From positions 1 through 27,282 of the forward strand of contig JBKGYS010000017.1 of NCBI GenBank assembly GCA_046545955.1: a stretch of DNA of 27,282 nt, given 5' to 3'. Position numbers and translations under genes: made by a program. Source of the DNA: SLAN01 sp046545955 (GTDB taxonomy: Bacteria; Spirochaetota; Spirochaetia; DSM-27196; SKKC01). Below the pieces are notes generated by a model that made no database searches, had not been told where the DNA came from, and saw nothing but the letters and a program-made list of their open reading frames with translations. Position 1 is the stretch's first letter. Each line of letters opens with the position of its first letter. Positions 1 to 7,347 of this stretch are shown in pieces.

Positions 1-1692
1 AACCAGCAGATAGACGCGGAGACCGCCGAGATCGTAGCGTCCGAGTATGGCTCTTCCACGAAGGTGGTGAGCCTGTACGATGAGACGGTCATTGAAACGG
101 CACCGGACAACGAAGCGGACATGCAGGCGAGGCCGCCGATCGTGACGGTCATGGGACACGTTGATCACGGCAAAACCAAGCTGCTCGACGCGATCCGCTC
201 GGAGAACGTTGTCGCAGGTGAGTTCGGGGGAATAACGCAGCACATCGGCGCCTACCAGGTGGAAACGGCGCATGGCAGGGTCACGTTTCTCGACACACCG
301 GGGCACGAGGCGTTCACGCTCATGCGGGCCCGTGGCGCCAATATTACCGATGTTGTCATTCTCGTGGTAGCCGCCGACGACGGTGTAATGCCTCAGACCC
401 GCGAGGCGGTCGACCATGCGAAGGAAGCCGGCGTTCCCATTATCGTAGCCATAAACAAGATCGACAAACCGGACGCAAACCCGGACCGGGTGAAGCAGCA
501 GCTCTCCGACCTCGACCTGATGCCCGAAGCGTGGGGCGGGAACACCTTGTTCAGCGAAGTCTCGGCGCTGAAAAACGAAGGGGTTAAAGAACTTCTCGAG
601 ACGGTGGCGCTACAGGCTGAGGTGCTCGAGCTTAAGGCTAACCGGAATTGCCGCGCCGAGGGGAAGATTATCGAGACACGCATCGACGCCGGGCGGGGAA
701 CCGTATCGAGCGTGCTTATCGAGCGCGGTACGCTTCGGATAGGCGACGCGTTCGTCGCCGGAGTCTATCCGGGCCGAGTCCGTGCGATGTTCAACGACCG
801 TGGCGAGCGGGTGGACGAGGCAACGCCGAGTATGCCTGTCGAGATTCTCGGTCTCACCGGAATCCCGGAAGCGGGGGATCCGTTCCAGGTCACCGAAAGC
901 GACAAACAGGCCCGCCAGATCGGCGACAAGCGGCAGGAGCTTCGTAAACTCGAGGACGCACGGAACGTCAAGAAAATCACCCTCGACAATCTCTACGATA
1001 CGATCCAGGAAGGCGCTATTCAGGACTTGAAGGTCGTAATCAAAGGTGACGTTCACGGCTCGGTAGAGGCGGTCAAGAACGCGCTCGAGGGACTCTCAAC
1101 CGACGAAATCCGTCTCACCGCCATTCGCGCGGCGGCGGGCGCGATTAATGAAAACGATGTAATGCTCGCGAGCGCCTCTAACGCGATTATCGTAGGCTTT
1201 CACGTTCGACCGACACCGCGAGCGGCTGAGCTCGCCGAGCGGGAAAAGGTGGAGATCCGCAAGTACGGCATCATTTACGATGCGGTCGATGATATTCGCA
1301 CCGCGATGGAGGGGATGCTCGCACCCGAGCTTCGGGAAGAGACCGTCGGCACCGCAGAGGTCCGCGAGGTATTCAAGGTTCCCAAGATCGGTGCAGTCGC
1401 GGGCTGCTATGTTAAGTCCGGCACGGTCAAGCGTAATGCCAAGGTCCATGTCATCCGCGATGGCGTCGAGATCCACACGGGAAAAATTGACTCACTCCGA
1501 CGATTCAAGGATGACGCGCGTCAGGTAGAGGCCGGCTACGAGTGCGGTATCGGAATCGAGCGATTCGACGATATCAAGGTCGGCGACGAGTTCGAGGTCT
1601 TCGAGGTTCGCGAAATAGCCAAGAAACTCGGCGAGTCGAAGGCGGAGAAGGCCAAAGCATCGAATAAGGGAAACGAATCCAAGGATTCGTAA
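1..1692 (+). CDS. infB: Translation initiation factor IF-2, 5'-truncated
   Basis: IF-2 is the GTPase that brings initiator tRNA to the 30S subunit and promotes subunit joining in the cytoplasm. The reading frame is open from base 1 with no start, so the gene begins upstream; 563 residues are visible. The G1 motif GHVDHGKT lies at bases 153-176, followed by the switch motif DTPGHEAF near base 290 and the NKID guanine-specificity motif near base 450. Domains II, III and the C-terminal tRNA-binding domain follow and the protein ends in a Lys/Ser-rich tail. The variable N-terminal extension typical of bacterial IF-2 is missing because of the window edge. rbfA starts 9 bases after the stop, as in the common nusA-infB-rbfA-truB operon. 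Identity is certain; only the 5' end is unknown. Confidence 0.98.
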   Translation, partial: NQQIDAETAEIVASEYGSSTKVVSLYDETVIETAPDNEADMQARPPIVTVMGHVDHGKTKLLDAIRSENVVAGEFGGITQHIGAYQVETAHGRVTFLDTPGHEAFTLMRARGANITDVVILVVAADDGVMPQTREAVDHAKEAGVPIIVAINKIDKPDANPDRVKQQLSDLDLMPEAWGGNTLFSEVSALKNEGVKELLETVALQAEVLELKANRNCRAEGKIIETRIDAGRGTVSSVLIERGTLRIGDAFVAGVYPGRVRAMFNDRGERVDEATPSMPVEILGLTGIPEAGDPFQVTESDKQARQIGDKRQELRKLEDARNVKKITLDNLYDTIQEGAIQDLKVVIKGDVHGSVEAVKNALEGLSTDEIRLTAIRAAAGAINENDVMLASASNAIIVGFHVRPTPRAAELAEREKVEIRKYGIIYDAVDDIRTAMEGMLAPELREETVGTAEVREVFKVPKIGAVAGCYVKSGTVKRNAKVHVIRDGVEIHTGKIDSLRRFKDDARQVEAGYECGIGIERFDDIKVGDEFEVFEVREIAKKLGESKAEKAKASNKGNESKDS

Positions 1693-1701
1693 GATCTCAA
1701 G

Positions 1702-2067
1702 ATGGATAGACTCGTACGGGCTTCACAGCTTATTGGCGAGATCGTCAGTAACGCGATCGTTCAGGGACACGTTAAAGACCCGCGTGTGAGCAGTCTCTGT
1801 TCAGTAGTGGACGTAGAGGTGTCGAAGGATCTGCGTTACGCGACGGTGCGAATAAGCGGGTATATGGAGGCGGAGTCGCTCAAGTCGGCGGTTAAAGGGC
1901 TCAATGCGGCAGCGGGTTTTCTGCAGTCGCGTATCGCCTCTCAGGTTCATTGGAAAGCCACCCCGAAGTTACGCTTCGTGGTTGATACAACGATTCGCCA
2001 AGCGCAGAGCGTAATCGATACGTTAGACGCTATGGATGTTTCTCCGGAAGAGGACCGCGGGACTTGA
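1702..2067 (+). CDS. rbfA: 30S ribosome-binding factor A
   Basis: RbfA is a small KH-fold protein that binds the immature 30S subunit near the 5' end of 16S rRNA and helps its late maturation. The 121-residue length fits the family. The sequence has the usual pattern: an N-terminal helix with RASQLIGEIVSNAI, a strand containing the DPRV segment and VDVEVSKDLRYATV, and a late segment with TPKLRFVVDTTIRQAQ. The ATG at 1702 has only a weak ribosome site, perhaps the AAGGAT at 1681-1686 inside the end of infB, which suggests translational coupling to infB. Its stop codon overlaps the TTG start of truB. Confidence 0.96.
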   Translation: MDRLVRASQLIGEIVSNAIVQGHVKDPRVSSLCSVVDVEVSKDLRYATVRISGYMEAESLKSAVKGLNAAAGFLQSRIASQVHWKATPKLRFVVDTTIRQAQSVIDTLDAMDVSPEEDRGT

Positions 2068-2966
2068 GACCCTACGATGGGGGTGTATTACTCGATAAAC
2101 CCGAGGGAGTGTCGTCGTTTAAAGCCCTCGGTCCGGTCAAGCGTGCTCTCGGAGGAAGCAAGGTCGGCCACACTGGAACACTCGATCCGTTCGCTTCCGG
2201 TCTTATGGTTGCGCTCTGCGGGCGTCTTACGAAACTCGCCCCGCAGTGTTCGAAACTCGACAAGACCTACGAAGCGGTAGTGTTCTTCGGAGAAGAGACG
2301 GAAACCCTGGACCCCGAGGGACCGGTCGTTGCCCGCGGGAGTGTTCCAAGCTACGAGCGGATCGTCGGTGAAACACAGAAGTTCGTGGGAACCATTTCTC
2401 AGCGCCCGCCTGCCTACTCGGCGGTTCACGTTGGAGGCAGACGAGCGTACGAGCTCGCACGTACGGGCGCAGCCGTAGAGCTTCCCGAGCGCAACGTCAC
2501 TATCCGGACATTTGATATTCTTGCGTGGTCGCCCCCTGAGCTAACCTGCCGGATAACGGTTTCGGCAGGTACCTACATACGCTCGATCGCCCGGGATTTA
2601 GGACGTTCGTGCGGAAGTGTAGCCTACCTGTCGGCGCTACGGAGAATTGCGGTCGGACCGTGGCACGTTAGCGATTCGGTTCGCCCGGATGAGTTCAGCC
2701 CGGAAAGAGACGTGCGTTCTCCCGAGCGAACAGTTGCGACAATCCCCGGGCTCGAGTCGGCGGTTGTGGCGGAACACGCGGTGGATCGAGTGTGTAGCGG
2801 GGTGCCCCTGCGGCGCGAGTGGCTTTTCCGGCACGATGGGCGTCCATACGGCGGGCAGCCCGATGGAGCTGATCTTGCGCTTTTCGATCCTCGCGGAGAC
2901 CTGCTCGCCGTTGCGACACCGCGCGGCAATACGTTTGCCTACCGCTTCGTAAGACCCAGGGAGTAG
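2064..2966 (+). CDS. truB: tRNA pseudouridine(55) synthase
   Basis: TruB isomerises U55 in the T-loop of tRNAs to pseudouridine. The protein has 300 residues, a normal bacterial length. The catalytic motif GHTGTLDPFASGL places the nucleophilic Asp at residue 41. KLDKTYEA, RPPAYSAVHVGGRRAYELAR and the motif SAGTYIRSIARDLG are also family signatures. The C-terminal part has a short PUA-like segment with ATPRGNTFAYRFVRP. The start is a TTG that shares the TTGA overlap with the rbfA stop, so the two genes are translationally coupled. The usual neighbour ribF is not present after it; a 312-base gap follows instead. The start is less certain than the rest because TTG is a rare start codon. Confidence 0.96.
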   Translation: MRPYDGGVLLDKPEGVSSFKALGPVKRALGGSKVGHTGTLDPFASGLMVALCGRLTKLAPQCSKLDKTYEAVVFFGEETETLDPEGPVVARGSVPSYERIVGETQKFVGTISQRPPAYSAVHVGGRRAYELARTGAAVELPERNVTIRTFDILAWSPPELTCRITVSAGTYIRSIARDLGRSCGSVAYLSALRRIAVGPWHVSDSVRPDEFSPERDVRSPERTVATIPGLESAVVAEHAVDRVCSGVPLRREWLFRHDGRPYGGQPDGADLALFDPRGDLLAVATPRGNTFAYRFVRPRE

Positions 2967-3042
2967 TCGCGGATACCCCGGTTCCCGCTCGAATATCGTC
3001 GGATAGCCCGGGCCGGAAGTGGAGCTCGGTACCGCGTCGCTG

Positions 3043-3071
3043 TTGACATTAATCAAGCGCTCATCGATAAT
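3043..3071 (+). promoter_or_regulatory. Sigma-70 promoter for rpsO-pnp
   Basis: A perfect -35 box TTGACA at 3043-3048 is followed, after exactly 17 bases, by GATAAT at 3066-3071, which matches the -10 consensus at five of six positions. Transcription would begin near 3078 and give a leader of about 200 bases before the rpsO start. This is among the best promoter matches in the window. Confidence 0.8.
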
Positions 3072-3143
3072 TAGCGGAATCATTGCTGGAGATGTTGTCA
3101 TAGATTGCGGGTTTCCCCTTCATTTCGAATACACAAATACGGG

Positions 3144-3200
3144 CGCTTTCGTGAACTGCGCGGCAGAGCGGTGCTTCGCATGCCGGAGTTCTCGAAAGCG
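3144..3200 (+). promoter_or_regulatory. Structured leader hairpin upstream of rpsO
   Basis: CGCTTTCG at 3144-3151 is perfectly complementary to CGAAAGCG at 3193-3200. After a single T/T mismatch the stem continues with GAACT at 3153-3157 against AGTTC at 3187-3191, then an internal loop, then CGGCA at 3161-3165 against TGCCG at 3181-3185, and a small GCG/CGC tip. That is 18 Watson-Crick pairs in the three main helices of one 57-base element. It lies inside the predicted rpsO 5' UTR. S15 is known to repress its own mRNA through leader structures in several bacterial groups, so an S15-binding role is a reasonable inference, not shown here. Confidence 0.6.
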
Positions 3201-3204
3201 TCTC

Positions 3205-3250
3205 CGAGTGGTTCACCGAGGGTAGAAATCCGCGACTCGTTTTATCTTTT
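3205..3250 (+). terminator. Possible attenuator in rpsO leader
   Basis: CGAGT at 3205-3209 pairs with ACTCG at 3235-3239, and the second arm is followed immediately by the T-rich tract TTTTATCTTTT at 3240-3250. The core stem is only 5 base pairs, with weak extra pairing of GGTT with AATC inside the loop, so this is a candidate only. The ACTC arm could instead pair with GAGT at 3186-3189, inside the large leader hairpin, which would allow an either/or switch. Confidence 0.3.
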
Positions 3251-3278
3251 AGCCCATTTCAAGGAGTAGCGGAAAGGT

Positions 3279-3548
3279 ATGCCGTTAACAAAGGAACAGA
3301 CGCAGGAAGTTGTCGACACGTTTGGCAACGGGTCGAACGATACAGGGAATACCGAGGTTCAGGTTGCGCTCTTGACCCGTCGAATTGAGCAGCTGACCGA
3401 GCATTTCAAGTATCATAAACAGGATCACAACTCCCGACGAGGTCTTCTCAAGCTCGTCGGTCGCCGCCGGCGGCTTTTGCGGTATCTGGCGAATAACGAT
3501 CTCGACCGGTATCGGGCGCTTCTCGGCAAGCTTAATCTTAGAAAGTAA
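3279..3548 (+). CDS. rpsO: 30S ribosomal protein S15
   Basis: S15 is a primary 16S rRNA-binding protein of the central domain of the small subunit. The 89-residue length is standard. Family signatures are visible: the early DTGNTEVQVALLTRRI segment, the HKQDHNSRRGLLKLVGRRRRLL block carrying the rRNA-contacting residues, and the basic C-terminus. AAGGAG at 3261-3266 lies 12 bases before the ATG, and GGAAAGG at 3271-3277 sits almost against it, so the spacing is not ideal. The gene has its own promoter at 3043-3071 and a long structured leader. pnp follows after a 221-base structured spacer, matching the classical rpsO-pnp pair. Confidence 0.98.
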   Translation: MPLTKEQTQEVVDTFGNGSNDTGNTEVQVALLTRRIEQLTEHFKYHKQDHNSRRGLLKLVGRRRRLLRYLANNDLDRYRALLGKLNLRK

Positions 3549-3563
3549 TATGCTGCATCAGGT

Positions 3564-3582
3564 CTCCATTCCGGAAGTGGAG
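3564..3582 (+). promoter_or_regulatory. Hairpin just after rpsO
   Basis: CTCCATT at 3564-3570 pairs with AGTGGAG at 3576-3582 (one G-U pair) around a 5-base loop. It sits 16 bases after the rpsO stop in the rpsO-pnp spacer. No T-run follows, so it looks more like an mRNA-processing or stabilising hairpin than a terminator. Confidence 0.45.
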
Positions 3583-3664
3583 CAGTTCTCAGCCGACTAT
3601 CACCCATCCCACGCCGTTCGAAGGCCAATTTGTTGGATCGTCGGGTGCGGCACACGCGTAGTCG

Positions 3665-3722
3665 CCGACCGTTTTCAGGGCCGGCTCAGTGGCACCTCTG
3701 CTTCGTCTGGAGAAGCGGTCGG
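3665..3722 (+). promoter_or_regulatory. Branched stem-loop in pnp leader
   Basis: CCGACCG at 3665-3671 is perfectly complementary to CGGTCGG at 3716-3722. Inside, GCTTC and GAAGC near 3700-3716 form a competing or nested hairpin. In E. coli the pnp leader forms an RNase III-cleaved stem through which polynucleotide phosphorylase represses itself; a similar use here is inferred only from position and pairing. Confidence 0.45.
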
Positions 3723-3755
3723 GACTACTTAGGCGACACGGTTCGAAAAAAAAAA

Positions 3756-3760
3756 GAAGG
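3756..3760 (+). promoter_or_regulatory. pnp ribosome binding site after A10 tract
   Basis: GAAGG lies 9 bases before the pnp ATG at 3770. Directly before it is a run of ten adenines at 3746-3755, which leaves the ribosome site in a very A-rich, unstructured context. Confidence 0.7.
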
Positions 3761-3769
3761 ATTTAGAAT

Positions 3770-5956
3770 ATGCACGAGGTAAAAGTCACCGTTGGTTCGC
3801 AGGAGCTGACTCTCGAAACCGGAAGGCTGGCGCGTCAGGCAAACGGCGCAGTGTTCGCACGGTACGGTGGAAGCGCTGTTATTGCGACGGTATGTTGTTC
3901 GAGCAAAGAGCTCGATGTTGATTTTCTTCCACTGTCGGTCGATTACAATGAAAAGTACTACGCGGCTGGTAAGATTCCCGGAGGATTTCTGAAACGGGAA
4001 GGTCGGCCGAAGGATCGGGAAATACTGGTTTCGCGATTAATTGACCGTCCAATGCGACCGCTGTTCGATAAGAAGTTCAAGCGCGACATACAGATTGTCC
4101 CGACGACCATTTCAACCGATCAGGAGAATCCTCCCGACGTCGTTGGTATGGTCGCCGCTTCTGCGGCTGTTCACGTAAGCGATATTCCCTTCGATGGGCC
4201 GGTCGGGGCGGTCCGTGTCTCGTACGTGGACGGCGAGTTCGTCATAAACCCGACGTTCGATCAAATCGGGCGCGGCGACCTCGAGATAACGGTCGCAGGC
4301 ACCGCCGAGGGCATCACAATGGTTGAAGGCGGCGCTATGCAGGTCGGCGAGGATGTGCTCGCAGAGGCCATTGACGCTGCTCGGAAACCGATTGCCGATC
4401 TTTGCCGCGCGCAGGAAAAACTGCGCGAAGAAGTCGGTAAGGAAAAGTTGCCAGTGTCCCAAGGTGAGCCCGAGCTCCCGATTGCCGATGAGGTTGTAGA
4501 GTTCGCCCGTCCGAAGCTCGAGCAGGCCTGTTTCGTGAAAGGCAAGATGGAGCGTCGCAACGCCATCGACGCGGTAAACGAAGAGGTAAGCGCGCACTTC
4601 GAAGATCGAATCGAGGAGGGGCAGGAAAAACAGTTCGCCTCCATCCTCGATGACCTCGAGAAGAAGATTCTTCGCGAAAGCGTGTTGAACCGTCAGGTTC
4701 GAACGGATGGACGGGGACCCGAAGATATCCGTGACATTACGTGCGAGGTCGGCGTGCTTCCGAGAGCTCACGGTTCAGCTCTGTTCACGCGCGGTGAAAC
4801 TCAGGCCCTTGCGGTCACCACTCTCGGAACGGTTCAGGACGAACAGATTCTCGATGATATCGAAGGCGACCGTCGCGAGCATTTCATGCTCCACTACAAT
4901 TTTCCGCCGTTTTCGGTCGGTGAGACCGGGCGGCTCGGGACCGGCCGGCGCGAGGTCGGACACGGTCATCTCGCGCAGCGCGCCGTAGCGGCGGTGTTGC
5001 CGGGTAAGGAAACGTTCCCGTATACGACGCGTATCGTCTCGGAAATACTCGAGTCCAACGGTTCGAGCTCCATGGCTACCGTTTGTGGCAGCTCCATGAG
5101 TCTTATGGACGCGGGAGTCAGAATCGACAAGCCCGTGGCCGGAATCGCTATGGGTCTTGTTCAGGGCGAAGACAAGAGCGTGGTTATAAGCGATATCACC
5201 GGCGAAGAAGACGCGCTCGGTGACATGGACTTCAAGGTAGCCGGTACGGAAGCGGGCATCACCGCATTCCAGATGGATATCAAGATTTCCAACGTGGACC
5301 CGCAGGTCATGCGCGATGCGCTCGAGCAAGCCCGCCGTGGTCGAATGTTTATCCTCGGCGAGATGGCGAAGGTTATCGAAAGACCCCGCGGCGAGTTGAG
5401 CGAGTATGCGCCGAGAATTCTCAGCTTTCAGGTCGATCAGGAGAAGATCGGAACGCTCATCGGTCCGAGCGGGAAGACCATTAAGGGAATCTCGGAAAAG
5501 CATGACGTGACGACAAATATCGACAACGACGGCACCGTGACCATTTACTCGCAGGATAAAGCAGGAGCCGAGGCGGCAAAGCAGTCGTTTATGGCGCTGC
5601 TCGAGGAGCCGGAAGTAGGAAAGACCTACGATGGTATCGTCCGGCGAATCGTGGACTTCGGAGCGTTCATCGAGTTTCTGCCGGGTCGCGAGGGACTGTG
5701 TCACATATCGAAAATGGCGGACCACCGTGTCGAGTCGGTGAGCGATGTGCTTGAACTCGGACAGGAAGTTCCAGTCAAAATTATGGAAATCGATAAGATG
5801 GGCCGGTTCAATCTGAAACTTATTTACGACGAAGAAAATCGCGAACGCGTTGCGCCTCGGGGCGATACAGGCGAATCCGGCGATGGATCGTCGAAGGATT
5901 CGCGACACGGTTCGCGCGACGGTGGACGTGGCCGGGGAGGCGACCGGCGTCGGTGA
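3770..5956 (+). CDS. pnp: Polyribonucleotide nucleotidyltransferase
   Basis: PNPase degrades RNA 3' to 5' by phosphorolysis and can add tails in the reverse reaction; it forms a trimer, often within a degradosome. The 728 residues follow the family architecture. Two RNase PH domains flank an alpha-helical linker; FFxVGE-like and RREVGHG segments occur in the second. The catalytic-region signature LGDMDFKVAGTEAGI has its first Asp at residue 485. A KH domain follows, with GXXG loop GPSGK at 565-569, and then an S1 domain from about residue 618, with the GIVRRIVDFGAFIEF pattern. The last 25 residues are Arg/Gly/Asp-rich and probably disordered. A good GAAGG ribosome site precedes the ATG. It is probably co-transcribed with rpsO and controlled through the structured spacer. 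Confidence 0.98.
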   Translation: MHEVKVTVGSQELTLETGRLARQANGAVFARYGGSAVIATVCCSSKELDVDFLPLSVDYNEKYYAAGKIPGGFLKREGRPKDREILVSRLIDRPMRPLFDKKFKRDIQIVPTTISTDQENPPDVVGMVAASAAVHVSDIPFDGPVGAVRVSYVDGEFVINPTFDQIGRGDLEITVAGTAEGITMVEGGAMQVGEDVLAEAIDAARKPIADLCRAQEKLREEVGKEKLPVSQGEPELPIADEVVEFARPKLEQACFVKGKMERRNAIDAVNEEVSAHFEDRIEEGQEKQFASILDDLEKKILRESVLNRQVRTDGRGPEDIRDITCEVGVLPRAHGSALFTRGETQALAVTTLGTVQDEQILDDIEGDRREHFMLHYNFPPFSVGETGRLGTGRREVGHGHLAQRAVAAVLPGKETFPYTTRIVSEILESNGSSSMATVCGSSMSLMDAGVRIDKPVAGIAMGLVQGEDKSVVISDITGEEDALGDMDFKVAGTEAGITAFQMDIKISNVDPQVMRDALEQARRGRMFILGEMAKVIERPRGELSEYAPRILSFQVDQEKIGTLIGPSGKTIKGISEKHDVTTNIDNDGTVTIYSQDKAGAEAAKQSFMALLEEPEVGKTYDGIVRRIVDFGAFIEFLPGREGLCHISKMADHRVESVSDVLELGQEVPVKIMEIDKMGRFNLKLIYDEENRERVAPRGDTGESGDGSSKDSRHGSRDGGRGRGGDRRR

Positions 5957-6033
5957 CCGCGCGAGACAATTAGTCGCGGGAATGTCGGTACGGTCGGTCA
6001 TTCGGGGATGAAGGGCCCGCCGTATTCGGCCCT
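5957..6033 (+). other. Two small hairpins between pnp and lptF
   Basis: CCGCG at 5957-5961 can pair with CGCGG at 5975-5979, and AGGGCC at 6012-6017 can pair with GGCCCT at 6028-6033 around a 10-base loop. Neither is followed by a T-run, so a rho-independent terminator cannot be claimed. I see no good promoter before lptF, so read-through from pnp is likely. Confidence 0.3.
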
Positions 6034-6060
6034 CCGCACCTCTCAAGGCAGGTGTCTTCG

Positions 6061-7347
6061 ATGGAAGTTCGCGGGTGGCGCATAGAGCGCTATATTGCCG
6101 GAGAGGTGCTTTTCTCCGTCGTTGTGGCGTTCCTGTTCTTCTTTCTCATATTTCTCGTAAACCAGCTTCTCCTTCTCGCCGAGGATATTCTCGAAAAACA
6201 GGTTCCCGTCTTTGACGTACTTGAACTGCTGTGGTACTCGCTCCCGAGTATCGTTGCCCTGTCGGTTCCCTTCGCGAGCCTTGTCGGTTGTCTTATGGCG
6301 ATCGGTCGCTTGAACAGCGATAACGAAGTAATCGCCATGCGTGCGAGCGGGGTAAGCCTGTATCGCATGTTCGCGCCGGTACTCCTGCTCGGCGTAGTCT
6401 TGAGCCTTTTCACCTTTATTACCAACGACTATCTGCTTCCCGTCGGTAATCTGAATCTTGTGCGAAGGTATCGTGAGCTTATCCTTTCGAATCCGGACCT
6501 CGAGTTCGAGGCCTACGCAGCGAGAGAGTTTCAGGATCTTGTGCTTGTAAGCGGAGAGGTCGATGATTCGCGAATTTCCGATCTTCTGATTATCGAAACC
6601 GGTCGCAGATCACGAGAACGGATCATCAGCGCGAGAGAAGCTGTGCTCGAGGAGGATGCGGAGCGAAGCGGGGTAATTACTCTGCGTTTGTCCGATGTCT
6701 CATTGCAGGATCCGGTCGGCGGAAACACGGAGGACTACGATTACTCGCGGATCTCCGAGATGACCTACAATATTCTGCTTAGAGATATCTCCCTGACTCT
6801 CCAGAATCCTACGGCCCGAGAGATGAGCTCGGTCGACGTCTACGCGATGGTCCGGGATCAGCGGGCCGACCTGCGCGAGCGTCGCCGGGAAAGGGATGCC
6901 CGCGTGGCGGAGCTGCAGGAGGAGCTGTCGCGGCGCACCGTGGAGCTCGAACGCGAACTCGGCGCTGGTGAGGTGAGTTTCGAGCAGGCGCGGGAAGAGT
7001 TATCGACACTTTCAGAGGAAGTCGATTCAGAACGGTCTCGAGCCATCTTCAGCCGCAGTCTCCAACTGAACCTTATCGAGTTTCATAAGAAGTTCTCCAT
7101 TCCTGCCGCCTGCTTTGCCTTCATGATCTTTGCCTTCCCCGTCGGCCTACACGCGAAGCGCAGCGGACGGGCAATAGGATTCGGAATTGGACTGTTCGTA
7201 TCGTTCCTCTACTGGGCCTCCATCTTCGGAGGACAGACCCTCGGAGTACAGCATCCGCAGATACCGGCCTTTCTTACTATGTGGCTGCCGAATATTCTGG
7301 TTATTGCTGTAGGTCTGTGGCTTTTACTGGAGCGTGCGCGAAGATGA
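6061..7347 (+). CDS. lptF: LptF/LptG-family permease with coiled-coil insert
   Basis: This is an inner-membrane protein of the YjgP/YjgQ (LptF/LptG) family, which forms the membrane core of the LPS-type ABC extractor with LptB. Three hydrophobic segments lie near residues 14-36, 57-80 and 103-125, then a large periplasmic region, then three more near 344-364, 370-395 and 402-425. Residues about 263-322 form a highly charged heptad-like coiled coil, rich in Arg and Glu, just before the fourth membrane segment; compact family members are about 360 residues, so this is extra sequence. The ATG at 6061 is preferred over an in-frame GTG at 6052, since AGG at 6050-6052 gives the ATG normal spacing. 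It overlaps the next gene by ATGA. F versus G is assigned only by order. Confidence 0.88.
   Translation: MEVRGWRIERYIAGEVLFSVVVAFLFFFLIFLVNQLLLLAEDILEKQVPVFDVLELLWYSLPSIVALSVPFASLVGCLMAIGRLNSDNEVIAMRASGVSLYRMFAPVLLLGVVLSLFTFITNDYLLPVGNLNLVRRYRELILSNPDLEFEAYAAREFQDLVLVSGEVDDSRISDLLIIETGRRSRERIISAREAVLEEDAERSGVITLRLSDVSLQDPVGGNTEDYDYSRISEMTYNILLRDISLTLQNPTAREMSSVDVYAMVRDQRADLRERRRERDARVAELQEELSRRTVELERELGAGEVSFEQAREELSTLSEEVDSERSRAIFSRSLQLNLIEFHKKFSIPAACFAFMIFAFPVGLHAKRSGRAIGFGIGLFVSFLYWASIFGGQTLGVQHPQIPAFLTMWLPNILVIAVGLWLLLERARR

Larger units (their letters stand above)
2967..3278 (+). other. truB-rpsO intergenic region (312 bases)
   Basis: No convincing gene lies here. A 68-codon open frame at 3019-3225 covers most of it, but it overlaps both the promoter and the leader hairpin and resembles nothing I recognise. 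The region holds a sigma-70 promoter, a 57-base imperfect hairpin, a weaker hairpin followed by a T-rich tract, and the rpsO ribosome site AAGGAG at 3261-3266. I see no clear terminator for the infB-truB operon before the promoter. The riboflavin kinase gene ribF, often found at this place in other bacteria, is absent. Confidence 0.7.

Noticed and set aside
3019..3225. 68-codon open frame in the truB-rpsO gap
   Set aside because: It overlaps the promoter and leader hairpin, has no ribosome site, and resembles no known protein; the end is Arg/Cys-rich, as expected from GC-rich random frames.
3550..3732. 60-codon open frame between rpsO and pnp
   Set aside because: No ribosome site beyond the rpsO end and the sequence is better explained by RNA hairpins.
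4775..6046. 423-codon antisense frame across pnp
   Set aside because: Shadow of the strongly conserved pnp reading frame in a GC-rich genome; composition is His/Arg-rich with no motifs.
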